64,000 nt of DNA from Paragonimus westermani (GCA_008508345.1 QNGE01002372.1:30906-94905); one strand, 5' to 3'; positions 12,901 to 26,500 are shown, counted from the first letter of the stretch. Made by a program: numbers and translations. The notes: generated from the letters alone by a model not told the origin.

Positions 12901-14625
12901 ACACACTGGATAGGCTTTTGCTGCCAGGCGTCATGATACTCCCGCAGAGGACGCACTTATCAGGAGAACAGCGCCCAGTGATAAAGACTAGCTTCACAAG
13001 GATTTGGCTTCCTGTGCTTGAAATGTGAGTGCCAGATTGCTTGATCCTTGGCTCTTATCTGAACCTCGTGTTGGCTGCCTACAACTTTGAAACAGGTTAT
13101 TAAATCTAGCCTATGAAACGGGTCTCATTACTGAAGATGTACAATGGAAAGATATGAAGAGAAGAACTGGCTAACTCTGTAGAACATTGAGGATAATATG
13201 TCTACTTATCCACTTTATGTGCTTGTAGATGACAATCAGGCTACCAAATAAAATATTAATAAACATATTAATTGTGCAAAACGCAATGTGCAATTCTTGA
13301 CGAAAATATCAACTGTACAACAGGAGTAAGCACAGTAAACTTTTGTTGTCAATTGAATTTTAACGACTTAACCAGCGCAATATAAGGCAACACCAGTGTC
13401 AGGCCGGAAACTGTGCCACTATTTGAGGCGGGTTGTGTACTGGAAAGGGTCAGAAAAGTGATTTCAGACGAGTTAATCTGGTGTGAGCTTCTCTTTGGAA
13501 AAAAACAGGAGATAGATTAACATGCTGGTATGACCATTGCTGAGTTGTTAAATAATGAGGGGTCGGAGATACAACGGAGTAAATGGTAACAATTCGTGAA
13601 AGAACTGATGTTAACTTCGATTATAAGTAATTGAATTGCATAACACAAAACGGAATACTTGGTATCAAGGAGGCAACCATCTTGAGTAGATGAACTGGTG
13701 ATCTAAAAGCGTAGTGTAGATTACGAGGTACAAGGTATAAGGGAAAGGTGAAATTGTAAGTTATGGAAAAAAAGTTGTGCTACTGATCATTACATGAGTT
13801 TAAATAATCGTAGATTTTAACAATTCAACATCTTGTGATTCCACAGATATAGCAAATTTCACCAGATCGACGTCATTTCAACAGACAGTCATAACAGGCT
13901 ACAACCAATTCACAATTCCTCCGCAATGACATACTGATGCTAAAATCTGCGGCCCAGTAACAAATTATGAGAATAAAAATGAATAGTGTAGAACCTACAT
14001 TCATTCATTTGTGAAGAAGATGCCGAGTTTACGCACTGTTAGTCTGAAGCAAGACAAAAGTTGCTGATCAGAGCAACGCATTCTGGATTGGTTTTCTAGT
14101 CCTGCTGGAATTACTTTGGACGTTTCCTTCATTAAATTACTGTGACTGGAAGAATATAAACTAGCAGAACAGTAGTATTGGTTGCACTGATCTCATACGA
14201 CTACATTTAAACAGTGGATGATTTATGATTCATTACGGTTTATTGTAAAACGTGGGTTAATCTTTGGGGCGTCGTGTATCTTATGTACAGCGGCTTAATG
14301 AGAATGCTTGCCTATACGTGATAAGGAAGTCTGGTTTAATATGAACAGAAAATCATTTATAACCAAACGTACGCTCTTCATTTCCACGGAAGCGCTGTAC
14401 TTGAGCTTTGCTCTTGTTGGAGCATGTGAGTAAAGTTTATTCTCGAAAATCCGAGATTGAAACTTTGGTCGCGTTTTCCTGAGACTGCCGTACTGAACTG
14501 TGCGCCATGGAACCCGCATTCCACATGATGCCATCATTGCACGTAAGTGCTCGATCATATTCAGTTGAGTGTAGTAGTCACGCCGGTGAAATGCAGCAGC
14601 GATGAGTTCTTTCATGAACTAACTT

Positions 14626-14700
14626 CGAGTCTAGTGCTTCTTTTCGAAGAAGGCTGGCTGGACGGTCACTAAGACTGCACAGTCTGCGACCAACTATGCA
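14626..14700 (+). repeat. SINE fragment (hammerhead family)
   Basis: TCGAGTCTAGTGCTTCTTTT followed by GGCTGGCTGGACGGTC matches the family from stem III of the ribozyme onward, in plus orientation. It is 5'-truncated close to the predicted cleavage site. Confidence 0.65.
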
Positions 14701-17659
14701 CGATTTTCGGCCCAGTCAATCCAGTCCCTCAGTATTTACCAGTAAAAAATGTCACCTAACAAATTTAATCAAATCAGAAAGAGATCATGTTGTCGTGGGT
14801 TGTTGTACTGATGTTATTTACTTAATACTTGGTATGAATGATTGCGCGTCCGTATTTTGTCTTTAGTTGTCTGTTACGTTGTACGCTTGCAGCTAGTGAT
14901 TGCTAATGGAATGTTAACATATTGCACAGTGTGTCTTCTTTCTGCCCAGGAGAATTCTAGTCAACGACCCCAGGACTAGTCCATTCCTTCAATTTGCAAT
15001 CAGAGAACCCAAGTACTACTGATAGGCAAGTGCGGCTGAGAAGCTGCATAAGATAGGTTGGTCAGAAGTAATATGAGCTCATCGACTCAGTGGTCCGGGT
15101 GCGGAATCTGTTAAAAAGTTGATGGTTTCTGGGCGTGTAACAGTTCTGTTAGTTTAAACACTTATTTTATCAGGAACAACGCAATCTAGCCTACACACTT
15201 GTAACTGTGTGAACAAAACCGGACATTAAAACAGCAACTGATTAGTTCATATTTTAGAGGGTACTGAAAGACGTCGTCCGCTAACCTTAACACAGTTCAC
15301 TCGAAACCTGTCAGGCACCCCGGCTGGGTAAAGATATGATGGGTGGGGGGAAGGTCGAATATTGACATTCATACCATATAATTATGGACAAACATTTCAC
15401 TAGACTAATGTGTTCAGATTTTTTCGTACGCATACTGAAGTGCGCAGACAAATTAGTAGACTGACAGGAAATTTTACAAAATCTTCCAGAAAAATGTTCA
15501 AAAAATCCCCTTCGGGGTAAGTAGAAACGTTGTAGTTATCATCGTGTGATTTATTATGCCCGTCCTGTAAAGTGGAGTAGCTTGTGAAAGTGTTCGATTT
15601 AAGCAACGTTAGTAATGAAGCTGGAAATGATTAGCATCAGTTAAACGGTATCCATATTTCGTCGCCGTTTCCCACTGTTTGAATATTTTCAGTTGGATAA
15701 CCAAGGAAAGTGTTCTCATTTGGGGCAAAGGTAATTGGTAACAACTGGTTGCGCCAGCCATAGGATTTTTATTAATATCTGATAAATGATGGTTGACTGT
15801 TTTGGTAATTGCATGATTGTCTCCACAAAACTCGTTGTCAGATGTTCGTGGTTCAAATTTGCGCTACCCACGACCACCCGATCACATATTGCTTACCAGT
15901 AAGTGCGTTCTTTCTGAAGAGAACGCAGAAGATAACTCATATTTCACTGTTCCCCCTATGTTTTCTGACAGCCACCTGAAAAACTTTTCACCTTATATGA
16001 TAACGGACGTTTGTTCATTCATTGTGCAATAGTGAATCAACCATTTACCCCTCATCGCGATCGTTGTGTGAGTTCGGAAGTAATCTATTACCTTGGGGAA
16101 ACATATGTAAAGGTCTCTTACACAGCTATGAGAAGGTCAGTTGTAGGGTCTCTTTAAATTAAGCAGAATCAAGTAGAATGCTTATATTTTGTTTTGTTTC
16201 TTTGGTGCATTATAAGATGATGCGGAATTTCCGAATCTTTTACGAACTACGGAAAGGAAGTAAACACATAACTTGAGGCCAGTAACAACAAAACTTCTTT
16301 ACACATCTTGTTAATCGAATTAATCTTGCTGTTCTGCTTGAAGGGCATAAAAAATAAAATTGTCCAAGACGCCCGAACCAGATGACATTTTTACCTAATA
16401 TCGGAGGATTGTGCTCCTTTTTTTAAAGCAAATTGTCCAGCTGGACGTTTTCTAACAGTTTTCTTGCCGGGCAACGGGTACAGCATTGGAGGTACGTCAA
16501 TATCATAGCGATACCAAAGGAGGCACATTAAGCAATACGCCAACCGTTTGTACTTGCGTAATCTTTAAAGCATTGAAAGGGATCTTTGTCAGGGCCGACA
16601 GTTGAAACACTTATAAACCGTTAGGCTAGTTTAAGTGTTCAAAGGCTGACACCAATCAATTGGTAATGCACATTATTTGTCCTATTCTGATACCAGAATA
16701 AAGGTTGCTGACATACGTTTTTTAATTACTGCAGTGTATTCAGTGTCTGCGATATTGCTCACATGCCGTTACATCTTGACTCACACTACAAGCGCTAAGT
16801 ATTTCATTTGGCTCTGCGACTACTGGCCAAACAGTCAGATGCATGTGCATTGTAACGCCCGGACGCTCACGTTATTGCCGAACAGTACTCATATCTTCCA
16901 AACTGCATCATTTTGCATTTCCAACACGCCTTCTTCAACGAACACAGCTACGATGGGAAATGTAAACGATATTTTCCTTCGAAGCCATATCACTTCGAGT
17001 CCGAACTGATTAAAGGTTGTGGTCTTTTTTTACGCAACGTTTTCTACTGTTCTTCTTATCCATGTTTATAAATATATCACTTTCAGTACATACAGGCCGT
17101 CGGCCCGTTGAGTTTGTCGGCACTCAGTTTGTTCTTCATTAAACGGTGCCCAATTATACGGTTGTAATTGTGTGGGTCAGTCATGCATCTTTTCTGCACT
17201 CGATCTAAAGCAGTCAAAACCAGCGTACTTTCTCATTTGTTTAAACCAGGCGTTCATCGGATTCCATGAGGCGATGGAATCAACGTGAGCTTCCCAGGGG
17301 CGACTGTGAGTGTTGTGTACTGATAAATCCTTCGCCTTGGCTGCCCTCCCTGACAGCTGTTTTTTCCAGACCATGCCTTACACGATTGGAAAGAATTCCT
17401 GAAGTATAAAGCTTTTCTTTCACATGTTAGCGGTGATCAACCCTACCCCTTAAAATCCCTTATGAAACATCTAATCATTGAGAAAATTTTGAAAGAAGAT
17501 TCATCACCTTTGCTCCCTACACATACGGGCGATAACGGTGATACTTGAATGACTAATGCTCAAAATCCGTTTATACACTTTACTTATACAATAGTCAATC
17601 ATTCTTGAAAAGCAGGACAGACGAATGTTCAAGCTCAATAATTTCTGCACATAGGAGAC

Positions 17660-18600
17660 GCCGTTTTTACCCGTGACATGCAGGTCAGGTCAATATCTAA
17701 ATTTTAGCAGCTTCACACCGATCCAACACAAACGAGCACTAGTAAATACTCTCTTCACACAAGCAAGGCGAATCTGTACGCCCGACAGCCTCGCGGAGGA
17801 ACTAGATCTGATTACGTCTGTCCTACAATCAAATGGTTACCCCAGAAGTTTCATAGATAGGCACAGTAGACAAAAACTACCAATCGAAAAGGTGTTCACT
17901 GTAGAGAAAAAGAGAGTCTATATAGAGCTAATCTTTAGGGGCGATTATGTCATGCAGCAAACAGCAAAGCAATTAAGAAATTCAATTAAACGAACAGTTA
18001 ATGCAGCTGAACTCCGTGTAATCACTCAGACTCAGAAACTACCATTGCCTTCAATCAAAGGAGATCAGCCTATCGGCGCCACTTCACATTGTGTTTACCA
18101 ATTTGTATGTAACTGCGGAGAAAGTTACATAGGCAGAACCGAGAGATGCTTGACCTCCAGAATGAAGGAACATTTACCTAGATGGATACAGAAGTCCGTG
18201 TTACCGGAGAATGGTAATGTTGCCGAAACGCGTGAACAGTCTGTTTCCTCAGTCGCTAGACACGTCTTGACCACCACTCATGCCATCAATCCATCTTGTG
18301 CATTCAAAATCCTGTTGCGCCATTCCAATCCGAGATTCTTACGGTTCGCTGAAGTAGTTGCAATTAATCGGCTCAAACCAGCTCTCTGTGTTCAGAAACA
18401 ACTGTTCGTGAACCTGACCCTTCCCTGGACTTAATGTCTTATCCTAACTCGCTTATTGATTTTCCACTCCTCAAATCGATTGTTTAAAAAAAGCCGACCC
18501 ATGTTATTGTAAGTTTGGTACTGATGAGTCAATACGAAATGCTTGCATCTACCAGTTTTCATGTTCTATCTGCTTTGTTCAAACTGCTCGAGGGAACAAA
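17660..18600 (+). mobile_element. Penelope-like element, 5'-truncated, GIY-YIG endonuclease end
   Basis: An uninterrupted 253-codon frame at 17673-18434 covers the end of the reverse transcriptase, the linker and the whole C-terminal GIY-YIG endonuclease. Key motifs are a Cys cluster (CVYQFVCNC) running into GESYIGRT, then RMKEH, and the family ending LRFAEVVAINRLKPALCVQK. The RT catalytic core is missing, so the copy is 5'-truncated, as is common after incomplete reverse transcription. A hammerhead ribozyme follows 80 bases after the stop codon. Codons preceding 17673 continue the same homology for a few residues. This is the best-preserved of four copies of family A (also at 34.0, 46.2 and 62.0 kb). 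Confidence 0.88.
18516..18554 (+). ncRNA. Hammerhead ribozyme, type I, in Penelope-like element
   Basis: In order: TGGTA (stem I); CTGATGA core; GT-CAAT-AC (stem II, two pairs); GAAA core; TGC-TT-GCA (stem III, three pairs); TC with the cut predicted after 18549; and TACCA pairing perfectly with TGGTA. All core positions are intact. Hammerheads of this compact form are known from PLEs, where they lie in the terminal pseudo-LTR. The position downstream of the endonuclease stop codon fits. Confidence 0.82.
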
Positions 18601-19472
18601 TTATTTCAGATTTAAGAGTGATAAATTTATGATAATGCAGCTCGGGGCGCTCCTTGTCACACGCGACGAACCAGTCCTCTACGTGCCGAAATCATCGACC
18701 CTGAACCTACCCTGGTTTTGACCAATGAACTTCGTCTACAAATGCGTTTCATTCATCGGCATGATTCCTGTTAGTAGTTTGTGTTTCAACGCTGGCATGT
18801 GCAGCAACTCCTTGTGCACCACCTTGTGGTGCAACTTATTCTGTTATCTGCCGAATTCGTGTGATAGGTGTTTTCTTTTAACCGTGTTTATTCTAATACA
18901 CTCTTTCGAACTTAGCTTGATGTTTGTATGACAAAGCGCAAGCATCCACCGAAATATCCCCCAGTATTAGCCAACTGTAGCATTGGTCTTCAGCTTGTCA
19001 CAATCCAGGAACATAACCGTGTTATTTTGACGAGATACCAGTTAATTAATTTGATGCAACCTGGAATTAAATCGTGTGGAAAATTCCGTAGTGGTCATAA
19101 GAGACTTGACGAAGTGAACAAACCCGATTTCAACGATTCAACGTCGGGGTAACTACATCGCATCTAAATCACAGTTTGGTGACTGAATTTTTATTGGAGT
19201 AAACAGAGAACTGACGGATGAGGTCAGCCGAATCAATGTCAGCTGTAATCAAGTACCCACTTGAACAATGAGTCTCAACAGGATTACAGGGAGGTAGAAT
19301 TAGGCAGATCCAAAGCGTGAATGAGACGTTTTCGCGACCACTGGTAGATTGTACAAGCAAATTTAAGTAACTTCAACTGTAGGCACAATCTTTCGCCTCA
19401 TTTCCCTCGGCTGAGCAATCTTAATTCGGTGGACTGGCAAAATGTGTCCGTTATCTTGATTGAATGATTAGA

Positions 19473-19500
19473 ATTTAATAGTTATGATTTAATAGTTATG
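19473..19500. repeat. Two tandem copies of a 14-base unit
   Basis: ATTTAATAGTTATG occurs twice in a row, with no change. Too short to assign to any element. Confidence 0.9.
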
Positions 19501-20114
19501 ATTTCGTTGTTCCACTGCGGAGTCACGCTGGGTGATGTTCACTTGTCCGTTCATAGAGGTAACTGGCCATGCGGAAAACAACCGTTTTCACGGAAACCTA
19601 TCAGTGAATAGACGATAGACGGGGCTGTAGAAATGAACACCTGATCTTCTAAGCGTTGGCACAAAACCTGATTGCAAGTAAATTGAACACGTGATTCGGC
19701 AGCACACTGTCTTTTAAGGGTAATCTAACGCACGCAGCCTTCTTTTTGCCAGATGCAGCTGATCTGCTTAACTCCACTGTTGTACAGCTGAGAACCTTTG
19801 CAGGTGACCGTTGTGTTCAGACTGTGTGCGCAGGAATGTCAGTTCCTCACTAATTGTCCGTCCCCGGTTTACCTCGTTATCAAATCTCTTGCAAAAGTAT
19901 TGTAGTAACAAAATTTAGTCAATTTGCTGATGAATCACTGAAGTTGAGCTTGCTAGCTGGGTCATATTGTTCAATTCCTGAATTGCCAATCCCAAGGTAA
20001 ACAAACCAAGTAGTTGACTTGAATGACTAAACCGTTATTGTGGTCAACCAACTAAAGACAACCTGCTCCGGAAACGGCTCGTGGTTGATCGATGTTTTAT
20101 CCTCACGTAGGTAT

Positions 20115-20205
20115 TCAAGTCAGCCTGCTACAGAAGGTAACACCAAGTTCACATTTGGCTCTCGTTAGAGCTACTCATCAGCCTATCTGTTCAAAAATTT
20201 GCTCT
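20115..20205 (-). repeat. SINE fragment (hammerhead family)
   Basis: On the minus strand it reads CTGATGAGTAGCTCTAACGA and then GAGCCAAATG, so the core CTGATGA and stem II survive, but the GAAA box has become CAAA. The flanking CAGCCTGCTACAGAAGG also fits the family. Confidence 0.55.
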
Positions 20206-21817
20206 GGGTGCAAAATCTGGAGCCATAAGTGAACCGGCTACAGATTATGCTGACAGAATCCGTGGCCACTCGTCGGTATGGTGAATTTGCGAATAAATGG
20301 AATAAACCGCTAAGGCAATAAAGCCCTTATTTTATGGGTTTAATGCTCAAAGACAGAGGGTATCCCGATTCACCACAGCCACCTTACTAAATTATGTTTG
20401 GATCAACATCTATAAAGTTCCGTGCTTGATATCGTTTTAACTGTAGTTCAGTATCACGACAGTGCTTTTCTTTCACAACTGTCCATTTACCCCCCACTCC
20501 CAATCTAAACCTTATGTAACAAGAAACTAGCATAAAATGCTTCTATTTGTGGTTGTTTGTGATAGATTCCGACTGTCTATGAATCAGCATGGTGACTTGT
20601 ACGAAGTGTACAAGTAAAGTGATACCTCTCCGATCTTCACAGTGCAATGTGTGTAACGCCCGACAACTAAAACAGCTAATTAGCTAACTAAATTTAAAAA
20701 TGGGTGTTCTTGAGTGACCTTATAAAACTGTTTCACGTAACACCTAGGAAACTAAGTTGGTTGCTGTACTGTCATGCTGAATTTCACTGGTCAGTGGTCG
20801 AACCATTAAGGAGGAATGTGGGGAACACTACATTTTCGCGAACGTCTTCGCGATGGAAGTGGTTGTTTGCAGCGTAACAAAAATGAGACACATTCTAAGA
20901 GCTGTATGCTAAGGATGCTCAATTTTGAGTAACTCTTGGTGAAGGTAACCAGCAGAACTTTTTTCTCCCAAATCGGTTTGCCTGAACTCTCAGACGATAA
21001 GTTCAGGTGAAAACCATGCTTGTGAGTTATTCTGTATGTGACGCATTCACTTTGGTGGAGCGGCAAAACTGCAGTAAATGACTCGTTTGCAACTCAGTGC
21101 TGTCGTTCATCACAGAGCTGATCAAGTCTCTGAATCGCAGTGGATGTTAAAGGCGTTAAGCACACATTATTCATGCCATCTTAACATGCAAACTTATGAT
21201 GCCATCTGTGAACTTGAATAAGCTGGAGTTTCTTCACGGGTCTTTGAAGCGCGTTTTATTTCTCCACTGGTCTACGGACTCCAATAAACTTGCGACAAAG
21301 GGCACACTTTCCTTGCAAGTAGATGAATAAATGGGAATATTCTCAGTAGTTTCTATAATAAGACAGTTTTCTGAAAGTCGAGTGGGTATGCATGCTTGAT
21401 GAATGACAGCAATCACAAAACCATACGTATAATTTCGCCAAAGTCTGACCCTCAAACATATATCACTTGGACCATTTAATCCTGCAAAAACGCAAGGAAT
21501 GCTGAAGAACGAACATTTGAATTTAATAATGGTCGTCTAATCGAAGCGAGTGTAAATTTCGCACTCTGTGGTATTTTTAGAATTAGCTTCGTGAAAGAAC
21601 GCTGCACTGATCCACAAAGTGTGATTAACTAATAAGAACATTGAAAGTACTCGTACGTAAGTATATGCCACATGTTAATAAATTGACTGTCGCTCGTACT
21701 TCATTGTAGCGTTCACATGCACAGAGACCTTCCAGTTATATCGCTTTCGTAAAAAAGCATTAGAGTCAGTTTTGCCTTTGATGGAACCCATCTTTTTTAC
21801 AATAGAGAATTGAATTG

Positions 21818-21905
21818 AAGCAACCTTGCTGATCACTTAACCACTGGCCTTACATTCGGCACGGCCAAACTGTTATGTCTGAACGCACAGCCACTTTCAT
21901 TTCAG
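21818..21905 (-). repeat. SINE fragment (tRNA-like head)
   Basis: GCAACCTTGCTGATCACTTA, then CACTGGCCTTACATTCGGCA and CTGAACGCACAGCCACTTTC match the head of the family beyond the A box. The ribozyme part is absent. Confidence 0.65.
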
Positions 21906-22117
21906 AGTAGTGAACAGTTGACTAAATCTTCTCAATAAGAGACACAGTTACCACTTTTAGCCTTAATTAATAACTACACAACTAAAACTTCTGAGTCAGA
22001 TAGACGTCTTGTCCTCAAAGATTTCCTGAACAGTGACTTAGATTAATTGTGTATAATCTTTACGCACAAGCGAAAATAGTTTGACCAATAGATATGATAT
22101 TTTGATCCCACCTATGA

Positions 22118-22300
22118 TCATGTCAGTGGCGCAGTGGCGTAACAAACTTTACCTCATTACAGTGTGGTCATGGTTCAAGTCAGAGCCATTGCAGAGAAGT
22201 GCACTTATGATAAGTTTTAATCAGGGTGGATCTCGAGTTCGGTGCATCCTCTGGAAAATGTCCTACTTAGCTCAACCAAATCCCCTACTACTCACTTATG
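22118..22300 (+). repeat. SINE copy (hammerhead family), plus orientation
   Basis: Starts with an A-box-like TGGCGCAGTGGCGTAA. A B-box-like GGTTCAAGTC lies about 50 bases later, the spacing of a tRNA-type pol III promoter. The following hammerhead segment is badly decayed (CTTATGATAAG, then ATCTCGAGTTCGGTGCA). Confidence 0.65.
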
Positions 22301-25300
22301 GAAAACCCTTTCAGTTCAACACAGACAACTGACTGATTTACACCCTGTAGTTTTGAACCTCCACTACTCGACAGAAATGGTTAAATGTTTGAAGTTGCCT
22401 TTTGCGGCCCCTCAATACAGTTTTATGTGGAGCTGTACAACAACAATCCTTTATATAGAAGTGACACCACAACCAACGTCAACCTGGTTCACCCTCTGGT
22501 AAGGTGAGCTGTTTAGGCAATCTTAGGTGGTAGCAAATTATATCCGGGCCGAATAAAATTCTCAAAGCTGCTACGAACGGCAAGCATCTCACTGTCTCCC
22601 TAATGCGGAGTCCGAGAGTTGGCGATACAAAGCACGTCAAAGATTTGTCAATAAAAAACGACAGATATTTATGGTAGTATTTGAACAGAAAAAGTATAAA
22701 AGGGTGTACTTTTGTTTATGACCAGTTAGAAAATTCAATACTTTTGAAGCGACTGTTTCAGTTTTCCGTGATAACTCAATTTTGAACATAATCCCATTGG
22801 AAATTCATCATGAGTGGATCGATTTGATATGATGCCAAAATTTTCGACTTATATTCCATCTTGAATTAAGAACCTCGAGATTTGGACAAGCTACGACTTG
22901 AATAGTTTCAGGTTAAATCGATGACGGTTCCAGAATTAGTGGATCAGGCATAATTGTCAGATTTTTTTGGTATATAATCACGTGCTCACTTTAAAAAATT
23001 TCGCGTTGCAAAGCGGAAACCAAGCAAAAGGTTAATAATGATTTCCAGCCAGTCGCGATGATTATTTTCAGAATCACAGACTGACAACCTCAATAAGAAA
23101 CAAAATCCAAGGTTTTTCTTTTCGGTTTTGGTATGACTTCTTTCGTAACTGTCTGTGGATTAATGACACAATCTTTTACAGTTTTTCTGACGTACCAGGT
23201 GTTGTAAGTTAAGATCATTGCTTTCCATCTCTTAGTTACACATCGACGTGCGTGGAAGTACGGCGGGTTGGCTCCAGTTACTAGGTCATAGTATGTAATA
23301 TTTCTGTGTTTAATTTATCGATTCGTCTGATCAAGTAAATGCCACCTCTAGTTCACGTTATGAGGCGCATAAACCACAAGTAGAGTCCTGGTAGATTAGG
23401 CTGTTCTGTCTGAAGGAAGATGTCTACAATTCCGCAGAAACTGATAATACACAGCAGAAACTGGGTATTAGTGACTGACTGCAATGACTGGAATTACTGG
23501 CAGCCTAACGTGACACATACACATTACTGACTGCTTAACACACAAATAATATTTTGTTGGCCTCAGAACTTCTCCGGTTTGGAACACGCTTTGTTAGTTC
23601 GTCGTGACACTAACATTGGAAAAGTTGGTAACAATGCACCAAATAAACTCTTCATACAGTTTGGACATCGTAATCTATTCGGCCAAGCGAAACCCAGTCC
23701 GATCTCTTACTGTAATTGTTGGTCAACGTGATTATGTTCTGTTTTACTGTCCGGTTATTTGTGTTATTGACTATCTATCTTTCTTGCACTCACACATATG
23801 TAGTTTGAGGCTTGCTAAACCATCTTATAATTGTGCTTTCCTCATTCACTAAAACCAAACCCTACTGTTCAGAGGAAGATTTACCATTACCCATCAGCTA
23901 TCCACAGTTAGTAGGCTTGTTGATTGCAGAACAGGCGAACCAGTAGACATCTGCTGGTTGGCACTGGGGCTTTATGACAGTAACGTTAATGCGAACTCTC
24001 CACATTTAGTAAGATGTCTAGACAGTTGCAGCATATCATTTTTAGGGAGTGACGAGTTATTTTCTGATTATCCAGCTTTATTTTTTCTTGCATGTAAGAG
24101 CGGTAGTTAGCCAACTGTGAAACATTCTGGTGAGCCTTCTACCTGACAAACACATGACCAACCCAACTGAAGCTGATAGGTCTTGAAAAACTGTGTCTAA
24201 CAAACACGAATCCCCACTGGAGTATGACTAACACACAGTAGTGGTCGTGAGCAGTCATCTACTTGTAGCTAGACATTTTAATCACGTTGATTGATGTTTA
24301 TTTTCGCACACTATTTACTACTTTGGGCTCCAGCATGACAATTCGACGAATAGTTGAACGGCAATCCAACAATTGAGGTAAGTTAGATGCTGACAGTTCA
24401 ATGACGAACAGACAGACACGACATCGTATCCCTCGGCTGTAACACCACGTCACTTTAAGTTAACAATTGAAGCAGGTCTCGTGCAAGTGAGCCAAAGTTA
24501 ATCAGCTTATTGTTACGATACATTCCGGACGTCTTGTAAAGAGATGAGTGGAATTTGATTGTAGAACCGATAATAGGAAGTAAGTGAAGATCAGTCACCG
24601 GTAGAAAAAATGCCAACCCGCAAGAGGGATCATTTGACAAAACCACATCATTGGGCAAAACAGGCAACAAACCAACTTACCAACAACAAAATATGAGCTG
24701 TACTGGATCTTGTATGAAATATTACTTATCACCAGCCAACTTGGTTTGTCGGCCCATTCAAAAGTTCAGCGATGTTACGGTGATAATTTTGCTTTTAATT
24801 GGTTAATTAATCATTTTAACCACATGCTTCTTTTTGTTTCGTTTGAGTGACATCACGAAATCAAAACTTCTCTGATCCTACTGTTGCCCGCTACTCCACG
24901 AAAACTTCGGAAATCCCGTATTCCAGTCCATCCGCTCAAAAAGTGAGGGTTATATACTATTCCAGAATTGCGTTATCAGCAACCACTGAGTTGACAGCTC
25001 AGCTATCTTATTTGTAGCTATCTTTACTGTTAGTTATCTTGAACAAGGAAGAATTGCACACGTAGGGTCTTCCATCAATTCCATTTGGGACAGTTGGATT
25101 ACAGTGCAAAACTACTGCAGTCGTTAATAGGGTTGTGCCGAAAAATGCATGCCCAATAAAGACACTGGCGTAACTAAATGTTCATGAGGAAGCCTGATTT
25201 TCTTTCAGTGTGAGCGTGCACGGTTTCGCAGAAAGTATACAAGCACGGTCATGCGCACCATCTGCGGGTTCATGAGGCGGATTGGTTAGTATGCATAAGT

Positions 25301-25927
25301 CAGCATTTGTAACAGATAAGTTCTTTATCATCAACTATCCCAACTAACAAAACTGGGATGCAATGTTACTGCATAAATGTTTCGAAATCACGCGAATTAA
25401 AAAGTTTTATATGCCCATGATTGATAAATTGCTTGTATACAGCTACGCGAGCGCGCACATAATCATTTCAAGTTCAACTGATGCAGTAATTAGCTTACTA
25501 CAGTAACAAAAATATCAGGGTTCAACGGATAACAAATCGGCCACACATAACGATGTGTCGTATCTGTACTCTGTATGGCTGTCCGAACTAAACGAATGCC
25601 TGTCTGACCTGTGTGTATTCTGTTGTTGGTGATGAGATTGATGATGGCGCCCTCAATAGCGGCATCGAGTGTGTGCGGTATTGATTGAATAGAACACTCG
25701 AAGTTGTCAAACCATAAACATGGTGTTGATATGGGTCAACAAATTATGAATTCGATCGTGTGACTGGAGAAGACTAACCGTTAACATTTGATCAAGCTGT
25801 AATCACATAAGCGCTGGAGTGTGAGCTTCGATAACACCAGAGTTTTCAGCAAAATAAGTAGAGCCATAGAAGTGGAAGTTTTAATCAAACAAACTAGCTC
25901 TATTACTGCTGAGTAGTCGGGGATTTG

Positions 25928-26175
25928 GTTTATTTTCAAGTTGACCATCACTCACATTCGATCGCAGCCTCCGCATTAAGATAGACTTTCCAGCCAGCCT
26001 CTTTCGAAAAGAAGCACTAGACTCGAGTTTCACTCTCATTAGAGCTCGTCAGTAGCGCATATCCTTGTCACGGCCGGGATTTGAACTCCAGCCATTCGAA
26101 TCATGAGGCAACCGTGTTGACCACTGCGCCATTCACCTCACATTAGGCACGACCGAATTACCAAATCTGAACGCT
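25928..26175 (-). repeat. SINE (tRNA-derived, hammerhead-bearing), best copy
   Basis: Reference copy for the family in this window. On the minus strand it starts with a tRNA-like head containing A box TGGCGCAGTGG and B box GAGTTCAAATCCC about 45 bases apart. A self-cleaving hammerhead motif follows (26058-26014), then a tail with GGCTGGCTGG and TCAACTTGAAAATAAACC. The layout (pol III promoter plus hammerhead) is that of the schistosome SM-alpha repeats, though the sequence is its own. At least twelve other copies or fragments lie in the window on both strands, at roughly 1.8, 6.8, 14.6, 20.1, 21.8, 22.1, 37.3, 37.4, 42.3, 49.9, 52.1 and 57.2 kb. Confidence 0.8.
26014..26058 (-). ncRNA. Hammerhead ribozyme, type I, in SINE
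   Basis: In order on the minus strand: stem I strand GCGCTA; core CTGACGA; stem II GCTCT-AATG-AGAGT (five pairs including one G-U); core GAAA; palindromic stem III CTCGAG; cleavage triplet end TC; and stem I partner TAGTGC, pairing all six positions with one G-U. All core nucleotides agree with the hammerhead consensus, position 7 being the variable one. The six-base palindromic stem III leaves almost no loop, so activity may need a dimer, as reported for other short-stem-III hammerheads. Predicted cut follows the C of the TC at 26020. Confidence 0.75.
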
Positions 26176-26420
26176 CAACCACTCTCGCTCGTGAACAATC
26201 TATGCCAGAGATTACTGGCAAGTTGACCATCGATACAGTGTTTCCTTCCTTTTTGGAACGGGGTTGGTATCCATCTGACATTTCGGGCTAGAATCCAGTA
26301 GCGCCAAACACTGAGCATTGAGGTTGTACGAACGACGAGTATTTTGGCCGTGAAGAATTTCGGCTTTGGCTGGGCTTGAACTTGGTAGAAACAACATTTC
26401 AAGTGTCAGAATTTTCTGTT

Positions 26421-26500
26421 TTGTAGCTCAGCTGATAAAGAACATACAAAGTTTAGGCAATCCATGTCGGTTGCTGGTCCCAGTCGGACAGAAATCCGAA
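26421..26500 (+). repeat. tRNA-like SINE head, second family
   Basis: GTAGCTCAGCTGATAAAG is a good A box and CGGTTGCTGGTCC a weak B box about 45 bases on. There is no foldable cloverleaf or acceptor stem, so it is a SINE head rather than a tRNA gene. Confidence 0.4.

Noticed and set aside
16677..17009. 110-codon plus-strand frame
   Set aside because: No homology, no splice sites, and a composition typical of a random AT-rich frame.
26421..26500. A functional tRNA gene
   Set aside because: A and B boxes are present, but no acceptor stem or cloverleaf forms. Better explained as a SINE head.
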